In this document: in pieces, positions 1 to 8,108 of the stretch
Layout: each line of letters starts with the position of its first letter
How positions within the stretch are numbered: the stretch's first letter is position 1
From: Nocardioides pocheonensis
GTDB taxonomy: Bacteria > Actinomycetota > Actinomycetes > Propionibacteriales > Nocardioidaceae
Reading direction: 5' to 3'
Length of the DNA stretch: 64,000 bases
Assembly: GCF_003725535.1 (NCBI RefSeq)
Contig: NZ_RJSF01000019.1
Span: 253,796-317,795 of the forward strand
Position numbers and translations under genes: made by a program
Notes under the pieces: model-generated
What the model saw: the letters and a program-made list of their open reading frames with translations, nothing else
Databases searched by the model: none
What the model was told of the DNA's origin: nothing

Positions 1-925
1 CGCCCGCGATCGAGCGCAGCAGCCAGGCCCGCCACGGCTCGGCCACGCTGGCGTTCTTGGTCCCGATCACCGCCTCGACCGTGAGCGCGGCGTCCCGCAG
101 CCAGGAGTAGCGGTAGTCCCAGTTGCGCTCGCCGCCGAAGTCCTCGGGCAGCGAGGTCGTCGGTGCGGCGACGATCCCACCGGTGTCCTCGTGGGTGAGC
201 CCGTGGAGGACGAGCAGGCTGCGCACGACCTCGGCACGGAACGGTCCGGCGTACTCGCACTGCTCGGCCCAGCGTCGCTGGCCCTCGAGGGTCCGCCGGA
301 GCAGCGCGTCGACGTCGCCGGGCGCGGGTGCGGGCCGGTGCGAGCGCACCCAGGTGAGCGTGAAGTCCAGGCAGTCGCCCTCGCCGACCTCGAGGTCGTC
401 CTCGTGGCGGCCGTCCCCGGCCCGCGGGAGCCGGGCACCGGTGAGCACGAGCTTGTCGGGACCGGCCACCGCGATGATCGCCTCGAGCCCGTCCACCTGC
501 TCCCGGTGGACCCAGGGTCGGATCGCCCCGTAGTCGAAGCGGATCACGAGCTCGTGGCGGACCGGCAGCCGTCCGCGCAGGCCCTCGACCCGCCGGACCA
601 CGTCGTGCCGGTGGTCGCCGGTGGGCATGAAGTCGGTGACCCGGACCTCGCCCGCGTCCGTCGAGTACGTCGTCTGCAGCACGTTGGTGTCCTCGACGTA
701 CCGGCGCTCGACGGTGAGCTCGCCCTCGACGTCCTCGCTGCGCACGCCGAGGAGCCAGTGGCTGGAGTCCGGGTCGCCCAGGATCCGCGTGAAGCAGGAG
801 GGGGAGTCGAACCGCGGCAGGCACATCCAGTCGATCGATCCGTCGCGTCCCACCAGGGCCACGGTGTGGCCGTCGCCGATCGTGGCGTAGTCCTCGATCG
901 GCGTGTGCTCGCGAGTCGGCGCCAT
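1..925 (-). CDS. Glycoside hydrolase family 15 protein (glucoamylase/trehalase-like), cut by window edge
   Basis: The reading frame runs from ATG at 925 to base 1 without a stop, so only about 308 N-terminal codons are present. The start contains GDGHTVALVGRDGSIDWMC, typical of the GH15 N-terminal beta domain, and near residue 268 comes NWDYRYSWLRDAALTVEA, the signature at the start of the (alpha/alpha)6 catalytic barrel. Family members release glucose from alpha-glucans or hydrolyse trehalose in the cytoplasm; the substrate cannot be told from this part. A TAGTGT hexamer (939 to 934) lies 8 bases before the ATG, so the mRNA is probably leaderless. The promoter overlaps that of the divergent pncC gene. 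Confidence 0.88.
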   Translation of the reverse strand, partial: MAPTREHTPIEDYATIGDGHTVALVGRDGSIDWMCLPRFDSPSCFTRILGDPDSSHWLLGVRSEDVEGELTVERRYVEDTNVLQTTYSTDAGEVRVTDFMPTGDHRHDVVRRVEGLRGRLPVRHELVIRFDYGAIRPWVHREQVDGLEAIIAVAGPDKLVLTGARLPRAGDGRHEDDLEVGEGDCLDFTLTWVRSHRPAPAPGDVDALLRRTLEGQRRWAEQCEYAGPFRAEVVRSLLVLHGLTHEDTGGIVAAPTTSLPEDFGGERNWDYRYSWLRDAALTVEAVIGTKNASVAEPWRAWLLRSIAG

Positions 926-933
926 GTCGGCAG

Positions 934-943
934 ACACTAACCT
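934..943. promoter_or_regulatory. Overlapping divergent -10 elements for GH15 and pncC
   Basis: TAGTGT on the minus strand (939 to 934) and TAACCT on the plus strand (938-943) share two base pairs. Each sits 7-8 bases before a start codon. RNA polymerase can hardly occupy both at once, so the two genes may exclude each other. Confidence 0.55.
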
Positions 944-950
944 CTGGTCT

Positions 951-1424
951 GTGGACACTCGTGAGCTCGCCGGCCGCCTCCACCAGGAGCTGCTGGCTCG
1001 CGGCGAGACGGTGGCGTGTGCCGAGTCGATCACGGGCGGCGGCCTGTCCGACCTGCTCAGCGGCACGCCGGGCGCGTCGGCGACGTACGTGGGCGGTGTG
1101 GTCAGCTACGCCACCCGGGTCAAGCGTGACCTCCTCGGCGTGACCGCGGCCCAGGTCGTCTCCGCCGACTGTGCGTCCCAGCTGGCCGGTGGGGTCCGCA
1201 CGCTGCTGCGCAGCGACTGGGCGGTCTCCACGACCGGGGTCGCCGGGCCGGAGCGGCAGGACGACAAGCCGGTCGGCACGGTGTACGTCGGCGTCGCCGG
1301 CCCGCGCGGCGTCCAGGTCCACCGGCTGTCGCTGCACGGTGACCGCGCGGAGATCCGGGCGGAGGCGTGCCGCCAGGCCGTGCAGGCGCTGCTGGACGAG
1401 CTGGCGCCGGAGCGGGTGCCGTGA
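951..1424 (+). CDS. pncC: CinA C-terminal domain protein, nicotinamide-nucleotide amidohydrolase
   Basis: A protein of 157 residues equal to the stand-alone C-terminal domain of CinA (PncC), which deamidates nicotinamide mononucleotide to nicotinate mononucleotide in pyridine nucleotide salvage. The family motifs CAESITGGGLSDLLSGTPGAS and STTGVAGPERQDDKPVGTVY are present. The N-terminal MoaB/CinA domain is absent, as usual for this short form. GTG at 951 is preferred because a TAACCT -10 hexamer ends 7 bases before it (leaderless). An upstream ATG at 924 would add nine residues and overlap the divergent GH15 gene. The next gene begins 13 bases downstream. Confidence 0.85.
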   Translation: MDTRELAGRLHQELLARGETVACAESITGGGLSDLLSGTPGASATYVGGVVSYATRVKRDLLGVTAAQVVSADCASQLAGGVRTLLRSDWAVSTTGVAGPERQDDKPVGTVYVGVAGPRGVQVHRLSLHGDRAEIRAEACRQAVQALLDELAPERVP

Positions 1425-1437
1425 GCGGGCCGCGGCG

Positions 1438-2328
1438 ATGACCACCGAGGAGCTGCTCGAGGTCGCCGACGGGCTCTACGCCGAGCCGCTCGGAGCCTTC
1501 ACCGGCGCCCGGGACGCCGCCGCGAAGGCGGCCGGAGACAAGGAGCTCGCGGCCCGGGTCAAGGCGCTGAAGAAGCCCTCGGTCGCGGCCTGGGCGGTCA
1601 ACCTTCTGGTCCGGAGGGAGTCGGCGCAGATCGACCAGGTGCTCACCCTGGGCGCGTCGCTGCGCGCCGCCGCGGAGTCGATGGCGGGCGACGAGCTGCG
1701 CACGCTCACCCGCCAGCGTCGCCAGCTCACGAACGCGCTCGCCGAGACGACCCGCGAGCTGGCACGCGAGCACGACGTGCGGCTGACCACGGCGGTCCTC
1801 GACCAGGTCGAGGGCGTCCTGACCGCGGCGATGCTCGACCCCGTGGCCGCCCAGGTGGTGCGCAGCGGCCTGCTGCTGACGGCGTTCACCCCCACCGGGA
1901 TCTCCGAGATCGACGTCGAGGTGGTGTGCGCGGTGCCCGAGGCCCTTGGTCCCGACGTCGCGCACCGGGCACGGGCCACCGAGCGGGAGGCCCCCTCGCT
2001 GCGCCTCGTGCCCGAGGACGACCGGGTCCGGCGCGAAGCCGCGCAGGACGCGGTCGAGGAGGCGACCCGAGGGGTGGAGGAGGCCCGCGAAGAGCTCGCC
2101 CACGTCGAGTCGAACGTCAAGAACCTGCACGCCCGCCGGCTCCAGCTCCAGGGCGAGATCGACGAGCTGCGCCGCCGGCTCGCCGGCCTGGAGGAGGACG
2201 TGGACGCGGTCGACGAGGATCTCGAGGACGCCGAGGCGGCCCAGGAGGAGGCAGCGGCCGCGCTGCACGAGGCCGAGGCCGAGCTGGCGTCCGCCCGCCA
2301 GGCGCTCGCCGACCTGCCCGGTGGCTGA
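1438..2328 (+). CDS. Conserved hypothetical coiled-coil protein
   Basis: A 296-residue protein with no family I can name with certainty. The N-terminal half is mostly helical, with KALKKPSVAAWAVNLLVR near residues 41-58, a stretch seen in conserved actinobacterial hypotheticals. Residues 200-290 form a long acidic coiled coil rich in E, A, R and L (EEAREELAHVESNVKNLHA and similar), with no signal peptide or membrane segment. It starts 13 bases after pncC and is probably in the same transcript. It may be a scaffold or DNA-associated structural protein, but that is only a guess from shape. Confidence 0.7.
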   Translation: MTTEELLEVADGLYAEPLGAFTGARDAAAKAAGDKELAARVKALKKPSVAAWAVNLLVRRESAQIDQVLTLGASLRAAAESMAGDELRTLTRQRRQLTNALAETTRELAREHDVRLTTAVLDQVEGVLTAAMLDPVAAQVVRSGLLLTAFTPTGISEIDVEVVCAVPEALGPDVAHRARATEREAPSLRLVPEDDRVRREAAQDAVEEATRGVEEAREELAHVESNVKNLHARRLQLQGEIDELRRRLAGLEEDVDAVDEDLEDAEAAQEEAAAALHEAEAELASARQALADLPGG

Positions 2329-2335
2329 GCGACCA

Positions 2336-2402
2336 GGGGTTGGGCGCCCGGGGGGTTGGGCGCCCGGGGGGTTGGGCGCTCGGGGGGTTGAGCCTGCCGA
2401 AA
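2336..2402. repeat. 17-bp G-rich tandem repeat between convergent genes
   Basis: About three and a half copies of a unit close to GGGGGGTTGGGCGCCCG fill the gap between the coiled-coil gene and glpK. The last copy has drifted into TTGAGCCTGCCGAAACC, a word resembling the intergenic repeat near 18,108. The arrangement could slow or stop transcription from both sides. Confidence 0.75.
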
Positions 2403-2403
2403 C

Positions 2404-3897
2404 CTACGCCCAGCCCTTGGCTCGCTCGACGCCCTTCTGCCACAGCGCGTAGGCGGCGGCCATCCGGTCGGCGGCGGACGGGTCCGGGGTGAAGCTGCGG
2501 TCGAGCTGCCACGAGGAGCGCAGGTCGTCGGTGGAGTCCCACACACCCGTGCCCAGGCCGGCCATGAACGCGGCGCCCAGGGCGGTGGTCTCGACGATCC
2601 GCGGCCGCTCGACCGGTACGCCGAGCAGGTCGGCCTGGAGCTGGCAGAGGAGGTCATTGGCCGCCGCGCCTCCGTCGACCTTCATCGTCGCCAGCGCGGT
2701 CTGCGGCGTGACCGTCTCGATCACGTCGCGCACCTCGAAGGCGATCGCCTCGAGCGTCGCCCGGACGAGGTGGGCGCGGGTCGTGCCGCGGGTGAGGCCG
2801 AGGATCGTGCCGCGGGCGTGCGGGTCCCAGTGCGGCGCCCCGAGGCCGGTGAGCGCCGGCACGAACACCACCCCGTCGGTCGACTCGACGGTCGCCGCGA
2901 TCGCGGCGGTCTCGGCGGCGGTCCCGACGATCTGCAGCCCGTCGCGCAGCCACTGGACCGCGGCGCCGGTCACGAAGATCGCGCCCTCGAGGGCGTAGGT
3001 GAGCGTCCCGGACGGGTCCCGCCACGCCGCCGTCGACAGCAGCCCTGCGTCGGAGCGCACCACCTGCGCGCCGGTGTTGGTGAGGATGAACGACCCCGTG
3101 CCGTAGGTGCACTTGGAGTCGCCCTCGTCGAAGCAGGTCTGGCCGAACAGAGCGGACTGCTGGTCGCCCGCGATGCCTGCCACCGGCAGGTCGAGGTCGA
3201 GGAAGCTGCGCGGGTCGGTGCGGGCCAGCTCGCCCCAGTTGTCGACCACCTCGGGCAGCGCGTCGCGAGGCACCCCGAACAGGTCGCACAGCTCGTCGGA
3301 CCAGCCCCCCTGCTCGAGGTCGAACAGCAACGTGCGCGACGCGTTGGAGACGTCGGTGACGTGCCAGGTGCCGCGCGACATCCGGGCGACCAGGTAGGAG
3401 TCGACCGTGCCGACGGCGTACCGACCGGACTCGACGAGCGCCCAGGTGTGCGGCTCGTGCTCGGCCAGCCAGGCCAGCTTGGTGCCGGAGAAGTACGGGT
3501 CGAGGCGCAGCCCGGTCAGCTCAGCGACGCGTGGCTCGTGGCCGGCGCCCTTGAGCCGGTCGCAGATCTCCGCGGTGCGCCGGTCCTGCCAGACGATCGC
3601 GCGGCGAGGGGAGCCGAGGGTCTCGCGGTCCCAGAGCAGCACGGTCTCGCGCTGGTTGGTGATGCCGATCCCCGCCAGGTCGGCCGCGTCGCCTGACCAC
3701 GCCTTGAGGCAGTCACGCGCCGACTCGAGCGTGGCCTGCCAGATCTCCTCGGGGGAGTGCTCGACCCAGCCGGGCTCGGGGAAGTGCTGGGCGAACTCCT
3801 GGTACCCCCGTGCGGCGATGGCACCGTCCGGGGTGACGACGACGGTCGTCACCCCGGTGGTGCCGGCGTCGATGGCGAGGATGCTGCGGGCGCTCAT
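2404..3897 (-). CDS. glpK: Glycerol kinase
   Basis: A 497-residue FGGY-family sugar kinase that phosphorylates glycerol to sn-glycerol 3-phosphate using ATP. Diagnostic parts are the N-terminal phosphate loop DAGTTGVTTVVV, the glycerol-site segment GITNQRETVLLWDRETG-like (GITNQRETVLLWDRETLG), GDQQSALFGQ with the catalytic Asp, and GTGSFILTN. Length fits the family (about 500). ATG at 3897 (SARSILAIDAG) is chosen; an in-frame ATG three codons earlier is possible. A CAGGAT hexamer lies 7 bases upstream, a weak leaderless -10. No glpF or glpD neighbour is seen in the window. Confidence 0.95.
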   Translation of the reverse strand: MSARSILAIDAGTTGVTTVVVTPDGAIAARGYQEFAQHFPEPGWVEHSPEEIWQATLESARDCLKAWSGDAADLAGIGITNQRETVLLWDRETLGSPRRAIVWQDRRTAEICDRLKGAGHEPRVAELTGLRLDPYFSGTKLAWLAEHEPHTWALVESGRYAVGTVDSYLVARMSRGTWHVTDVSNASRTLLFDLEQGGWSDELCDLFGVPRDALPEVVDNWGELARTDPRSFLDLDLPVAGIAGDQQSALFGQTCFDEGDSKCTYGTGSFILTNTGAQVVRSDAGLLSTAAWRDPSGTLTYALEGAIFVTGAAVQWLRDGLQIVGTAAETAAIAATVESTDGVVFVPALTGLGAPHWDPHARGTILGLTRGTTRAHLVRATLEAIAFEVRDVIETVTPQTALATMKVDGGAAANDLLCQLQADLLGVPVERPRIVETTALGAAFMAGLGTGVWDSTDDLRSSWQLDRSFTPDPSAADRMAAAYALWQKGVERAKGWA

Positions 3898-3933
3898 GCC
3901 CGGCATCCTGTCAGGGGCCCCCGAGCCCGGTCA

Positions 3934-4581
3934 CTAGCGCCGCGCGGCGACCTTCGCCGCGAGCACCGCCTTCAGGTCGGCTGACGGTGCGACCGACAGG
4001 TCGCCGGTGCGGTACCCGGCGATCGGGTTGCCCCGCGGGCTGTAGCAGACGATCGTGACGGTGAGGCTCGCCGGGTTCTCCGTCGTGGCCTCGTCGATCA
4101 GCACGGCGGCGGCCCAGGAGTTGGCGACCTTCGGATCGGGCGCGCTCGACACGAAGATGCCGGTGCTGGTCTTGTCGGTCACGCCCCCGCCGGTGCGCTG
4201 GGTGCCCCGCGGGCAGCTCGCGGCGGCGATGATCGCGTCCGGCTTGGTGTTGCCGTTGAAGTCGTAGGCGACACCCGGGACGTCGTACGCCCGCACGCTG
4301 CCCGACGCCAGCGCGAAGTCGCTCTGGTCCATGCCGTCGAGCAGGTCGGCGTTCAGGTCGGGCACCTTGATGCTGCGGTTCACCCGCAGCGGCGGTGCGC
4401 CGACGGGGGCGTTCAGGGCGAGGGCGGAGCCCTTCTTGGTGGTCAGGGTCGTGGTCTTGCCGGCGACGTTGGACTTGCCGAGGACGAAGGTGCCGCCGGT
4501 CGCGGCGTACGCCGTGCCGGAGCCGATGACGAGCGCCGTCACGGCGCCGATGCCGAAGCTGGCGGTGCGGGAGATCAACAT
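3934..4581 (-). CDS. Secreted hypothetical protein
   Basis: A 215-residue protein starting with a clear Sec signal peptide (MLISRTASFGIGAVTALVIG, likely cleaved after AYA near residue 27). The mature part contains VPDLNADLLDGMDQSDFA, a motif often seen in actinobacterial secreted proteins and in fibre or beta-helix-like proteins; no catalytic motif is visible. A TAGGGT hexamer at 4624-4619 could be the -10, giving a leader of about 30 bases. The gene is alone on the minus strand between DUF1028 and glpK. Function unknown. Confidence 0.75.
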   Translation of the reverse strand: MLISRTASFGIGAVTALVIGSGTAYAATGGTFVLGKSNVAGKTTTLTTKKGSALALNAPVGAPPLRVNRSIKVPDLNADLLDGMDQSDFALASGSVRAYDVPGVAYDFNGNTKPDAIIAAASCPRGTQRTGGGVTDKTSTGIFVSSAPDPKVANSWAAAVLIDEATTENPASLTVTIVCYSPRGNPIAGYRTGDLSVAPSADLKAVLAAKVAARR

Positions 4582-4654
4582 GGGTGCGGGTCCATCCTGG
4601 GAGGGGATTTGCTCCCGGACCCTAGGGCCGCCGGCGCCGCGCCCGCTGGCGTTT

Positions 4655-5497
4655 TCAGTGTTGGCCGCGGAGGAGGTCCAGCACCTTGCGGTCGATCCAG
4701 CTGCCGTCCTCGGCGACGCGCATCTCGTAGTTCTCGGTGCCCACCCATGCCGCGAGGTCGCGGTGACCGGCCGCGCGCGCCCGCTCGTCGAGCTCGGCCG
4801 CCAGCTCGGCGGTGACCGGGACCTTCTCGTCCTCGGTCGAGGCGGTCAGGTAGAAGTCGTTGAGGTCCAGCAGCCGGCCCAGCTCGCTCACCGGGTCGGG
4901 GTGGTCGTCCACGCGGAGGTCGACCGCGACGTCGTCGAGACCGGCGTACCCGGCGCCGTCGGACACCACCAGCAGGGCGGCCGACTGCCGGCCGCGCCGA
5001 TCGCCACCGGCGGCGTCACCGGCCGCCAGCGCGGCGAGCAGGCGGCGCCCGAGCGGCTCGCCCGCGGCGGCGTCCCACGCGCGCTTCATCTCATCGACCA
5101 CCTCGGGGCCGGCGAGGACGTTGCCCTGGATCGCCACCCCGCCGCCGCCCTCGGGACCGTCCTCGGCGAGGCCGCCGGCCCAGTCCAGGCAGGCCGTGCC
5201 GGTGTACGTCGCGGCGCCGCCCTCGCCGTCGACCATCCCGAGCTGGCGGTGGTCGCGCTTGTCGTCCTCCTCGATCATCCGCTGGACCGCCACGGAGGCG
5301 GTCGCGCCCTCGTCGAGGAGCGAGAGGCCGATGCCCTTCCAGGCGACGTTGGCGTCGGCCTGGGTCGCGAGGGCGCCGACGCCGGCGACCGCGGCCGGCA
5401 CCGCGTTGCCCACGGCGAGGAACTTCGAGGCGACGGCGACACCCCACGCGGCCTCGCCGCGCGCGTCGTGTCCGTGCCCGACGATCGAGAAGGTCAT
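4655..5497 (-). CDS. DUF1028 family protein (Ntn-hydrolase fold)
   Basis: A 280-residue protein of the DUF1028 family, which has the N-terminal nucleophile hydrolase fold but no settled substrate. The N terminus MTFSIVGHGHDARGEAAWGV and the segments GALATQADANVAWKGIGLSLL and GGGGVAIQGNVLAG are typical. The C-terminal region (AAWVGTENYEMRVAEDGSWID) resembles the peptidoglycan-binding-like tail found in some members. The ATG at 5497 has TACCCT (5509 to 5504) six bases upstream, so a leaderless start is likely. The promoter is back to back with that of the phosphofructokinase gene. Confidence 0.85.
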   Translation of the reverse strand: MTFSIVGHGHDARGEAAWGVAVASKFLAVGNAVPAAVAGVGALATQADANVAWKGIGLSLLDEGATASVAVQRMIEEDDKRDHRQLGMVDGEGGAATYTGTACLDWAGGLAEDGPEGGGGVAIQGNVLAGPEVVDEMKRAWDAAAGEPLGRRLLAALAAGDAAGGDRRGRQSAALLVVSDGAGYAGLDDVAVDLRVDDHPDPVSELGRLLDLNDFYLTASTEDEKVPVTAELAAELDERARAAGHRDLAAWVGTENYEMRVAEDGSWIDRKVLDLLRGQH

Positions 5498-5503
5498 GGC
5501 GCG

Positions 5504-5509
5504 AGGGTA
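5504..5509 (-). promoter_or_regulatory. Leaderless -10 element of DUF1028 gene
   Basis: TACCCT, six bases before ATG 5497. Confidence 0.5.
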
Positions 5510-5566
5510 CCGACCGTGACTAGGGTGGGCTCGGTCACTTTAACGATCCAATTGAGGAGTGCGCAG

Positions 5567-6595
5567 ATGCGTGTCGGAGTGCTCACCGGCGGGGGAGACT
5601 GCCCAGGCCTGAACGCCGTCATCCGGGCGGTCGTCCGCCGAGGCGTCCAGGAGTTCGGCTACGAGTTCGTCGGGTTCCGCGACGGCTGGAAGGGGCCGCT
5701 GGAGGGGCTCACCATGCCGCTCGGCATTCCCGAGGTCCGCGGCATCCTGCCCCGCGGCGGGACGATCCTCGGCTCGTCGCGCACCAACCCCTTCAAGCTC
5801 GAGGGCGGGGTCGAGCAGATCAAGACCAACCTCGCCGAGGCCGGCGTCGACGCGCTGATCGCGATCGGCGGCGAGGACACCCTGGGCGTCGCGACGAAGC
5901 TGCACGACCTCGGCGTCAACGTGGTCGGCGTGCCGAAGACCATCGACAACGACCTCTCCGGCACCGACTTCACCTTCGGCTTCGACACCGCGGTGAACAT
6001 CGCGATGGAGGCGATCGACCGGCTGCACACCACCGCGGAGTCCCACCACCGCGTGCTGGTCGTCGAGGTGATGGGCCGGCACGCCGGCTGGATCGCCCTG
6101 CACTCCGGCATCGCCGGTGGCGCCAACGTGGTGCTGATCCCCGAGCGCCCGTTCGACATCGAGCAGGTCTGCAAGCACGTCATGCAGCGCTTCGAGAGCA
6201 AGTACGCCGTGATCATGGTCGTCTCCGAGGGAGCCATCCCGGTCGAGGGCGGCGACATGACCCTGGTCTCCGGCGAGAAGGACGCCTTCGGGCACGTCCG
6301 CCTCGGCGGCATCGGCGAGCGGCTGGCCACCGAGATCGAGGCCCGCACCGGCAAGGAGGCCCGCGCGGTCGTCCTCGGCCACATCCAGCGCGGCGGCACT
6401 CCGACCGCGTTCGACCGGTGGCTGGCGACCCGCTTCGGGCTGCACGCGATCGCCGCGGTCCGCGACGGCGACTTCGGCACGATGATGGCGCTCCGGGGCA
6501 CCGACATCGTCCGGGTGCCGCTGATCGAGGGCACGGGTGAGCTCAAGCTGGTCCAGCCCGAGCAGTACGCCGAGGCCGAGGTCTTCTTCGGCTGA
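5567..6595 (+). CDS. pfkA: 6-phosphofructokinase, residues of the pyrophosphate-dependent type
   Basis: A 342-residue phosphofructokinase, converting fructose 6-phosphate to fructose 1,6-bisphosphate in glycolysis. Family motifs: GVLTGGGDCPGLNAVIR at the N terminus, PKTIDNDL, catalytic TIDND at 125-129, EVMGRHAGWIAL, and GHIQRGGTPTAFDR. The numbering matches the E. coli enzyme closely: the loop at 101-105 is GGEDT, placing Asp at 104, and Lys is at 124. In ATP enzymes these are usually Gly104 and Gly124; Asp104 with Lys124 is the pyrophosphate-dependent pattern of actinobacterial group III enzymes. ATG 5567 follows a GAGGAG ribosome site (5554-5559) by seven bases; TAGGGT at 5521-5526 is a likely -10. 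Confidence 0.93.
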   Translation: MRVGVLTGGGDCPGLNAVIRAVVRRGVQEFGYEFVGFRDGWKGPLEGLTMPLGIPEVRGILPRGGTILGSSRTNPFKLEGGVEQIKTNLAEAGVDALIAIGGEDTLGVATKLHDLGVNVVGVPKTIDNDLSGTDFTFGFDTAVNIAMEAIDRLHTTAESHHRVLVVEVMGRHAGWIALHSGIAGGANVVLIPERPFDIEQVCKHVMQRFESKYAVIMVVSEGAIPVEGGDMTLVSGEKDAFGHVRLGGIGERLATEIEARTGKEARAVVLGHIQRGGTPTAFDRWLATRFGLHAIAAVRDGDFGTMMALRGTDIVRVPLIEGTGELKLVQPEQYAEAEVFFG

Positions 6596-7378
6596 TCAGG
6601 CGGGGTCGACGGCAGGCTCGACCGCCAGGTCGACGTACAGCGCGCGGTGGTCGGAGACCGGCAGCCGCACGGCGTGCGAGGACCGGACGTCCAGGCTGCC
6701 GTCGACCAGCACGTGGTCCAGCTGCTCGCGCGGCCGGTCGGCCGGGAACGTCGGGTGGTCGGCCAGCGGCCGCAGGCCGCTCACCGAGGCTGCCGCGCCG
6801 GCGTCCATGTTGAGGTCCCCGGTGAGCAGCAGGGGCCGCCGCCGGTGGGCCAGGGCCCGCACCAGCAGCCTCAGCTGACGCCGGTTCCACCACGGCACGA
6901 ACGACAGGTGCGTGGTGACCGCGGTGACCGGTCCGGCCGACGTCGCGACGTCGGCCGCGACCGCGACCCGGGGCTCGTCGCGGACCCAGGTCGGCAGCAG
7001 CCGCCCGCCGAAGCGCATCGGCACCGGTGTCGGCACGGGCGGCAGCCGGACCACCTGCCAGGCCGAGAGCGGGTGCCGGCTGAGCAGCGCGACGCCGTAC
7101 GCCGCGTCGTCGGGCTGCTCGTCGCCGGTCGCGGCCAGCCAGGTCGAGCCGGGGCTGCCCGAGAGGGCCGCGACGAACCGGTGGTGGGGCGCTCCCATGG
7201 CGTCCGCCGCGATGCTGGTGAGGTCGGCGTTGCGGGACCGGGCCTGGTTGCGGTCGACCTCCTGCAGCGCGAGCACGTCGGCGTCGAGCGCCGCGACAGC
7301 GCGGGCGAACCGGTCGACATGCACCTCGTCGTCGTCCGGACAGCGCCCGTGGAGGATGTTGAACGTGGCCACACGCAT
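6596..7378 (-). CDS. Endonuclease/exonuclease/phosphatase family protein
   Basis: A 260-residue metal-dependent phosphoesterase of the EEP fold. The start MRVATFNILHG, the catalytic Glu in LALQEVDRN, the GDLNMD segment and the terminal SDHRALYVDL give the four usual active-site patches in order. No signal peptide or membrane segment is visible, so a cytoplasmic nuclease or phosphatase is likely. Its stop codon abuts that of pfkA with no gap, and the two genes converge. An ATG 11 codons upstream is in frame but the MRVATFN start fits the family. Confidence 0.85.
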   Translation of the reverse strand: MRVATFNILHGRCPDDDEVHVDRFARAVAALDADVLALQEVDRNQARSRNADLTSIAADAMGAPHHRFVAALSGSPGSTWLAATGDEQPDDAAYGVALLSRHPLSAWQVVRLPPVPTPVPMRFGGRLLPTWVRDEPRVAVAADVATSAGPVTAVTTHLSFVPWWNRRQLRLLVRALAHRRRPLLLTGDLNMDAGAAASVSGLRPLADHPTFPADRPREQLDHVLVDGSLDVRSSHAVRLPVSDHRALYVDLAVEPAVDPA

Positions 7379-7473
7379 CGCGTTCGCCGTTCCCCGACGA
7401 CCCGCGGGCATGCACGCCGCCGGTGCTGACGGCCCGGCGGAGAGTTCGGGCAGGGATTGGGTAACGGGCCGCC

Positions 7474-8073
7474 ATGGGAGACGACCAGGAGTGCCTGCGC
7501 GAGGCGCTGAAGCGCGTCGCGACCGCGCTGAAGGAGACCGGGCTGCCGTTCGCGCTCGCGGGCGGCTATGCAGCGTGGGCCCGGGGCGGGCCGGAGCCCG
7601 ACCATGACGTGGACTTCCTGGTCGACCCGGACGACGCCGACAAGGTGGCCGGGCTGCTCGCGGAGAAGGACCTGCGGATCGTCCATCCCCCGGAGGACTG
7701 GCTGTTCAAGGTCTTCACCGACGGAGCGATGGTCGACGTGCTCTTCCGGGCGGCCGGCTCCCCGGCCGTCGGCCCCGCGCTGGAGCGCGCCACGGACGTC
7801 GAGGTGCTGTCGGTGTGGATGCCGGTGCTCTCGGCGACCGACGTCGTGGCGCAGAAGTTCGCGGTGCTCGGTGAGCGCTACTGCGACCTGGCGGCCGTCC
7901 TGCCGACGGCCCGGGCGCTGCGCGAGCAGGTCGAGTGGGACCTCGTGCGCGACACCGTGGCCGGCAACCCGTACGCCGAGGTGGCGCTGGACCTGCTCGA
8001 GCGGCTGCACATCATCGGCACCGGCGGGTCGGGCGAGGGGCCGCCCGACGGGTCGCCCGACGGTGGAACGTGA
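7474..8073 (+). CDS. Nucleotidyltransferase-fold protein
   Basis: A 199-residue protein with the nucleotidyltransferase core: FALAGGYAAWARGG around residues 25-38 followed by DHDVDFLV, the paired aspartates that bind metal and nucleotide. Family members move nucleotides to antibiotics, RNA or protein, or act as the MNT half of toxin-antitoxin pairs; no partner HEPN gene is next to this one. The last 20 residues are Gly/Pro/Asp rich. It lies 35 bases before the type II DAHP synthase, which has its own leaderless promoter. Confidence 0.75.
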   Translation: MGDDQECLREALKRVATALKETGLPFALAGGYAAWARGGPEPDHDVDFLVDPDDADKVAGLLAEKDLRIVHPPEDWLFKVFTDGAMVDVLFRAAGSPAVGPALERATDVEVLSVWMPVLSATDVVAQKFAVLGERYCDLAAVLPTARALREQVEWDLVRDTVAGNPYAEVALDLLERLHIIGTGGSGEGPPDGSPDGGT

Positions 8074-8096
8074 CCGGGGCGCCGCGCCCGGGGACG

Positions 8097-8102
8097 TAGG
8101 AT
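8097..8102 (+). promoter_or_regulatory. Leaderless -10 element of type II DAHP synthase
   Basis: TAGGAT, six bases before GTG 8109. Confidence 0.55.
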
Positions 8103-8108
8103 TGCCCG

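Noticed and set aside
4331..5566. N-terminal extension of phosphofructokinase by over 400 codons
   Set aside because: The upstream frame is antisense to the DUF1028 and secreted genes; ATG 5567 has a ribosome site and gives the normal family length.
7474..8073. HEPN-MNT toxin-antitoxin pair
   Set aside because: The nucleotidyltransferase has no HEPN neighbour; both flanking genes are clear metabolic genes. The HEPN gene at 32,660 is 25 kb away in a different setting.
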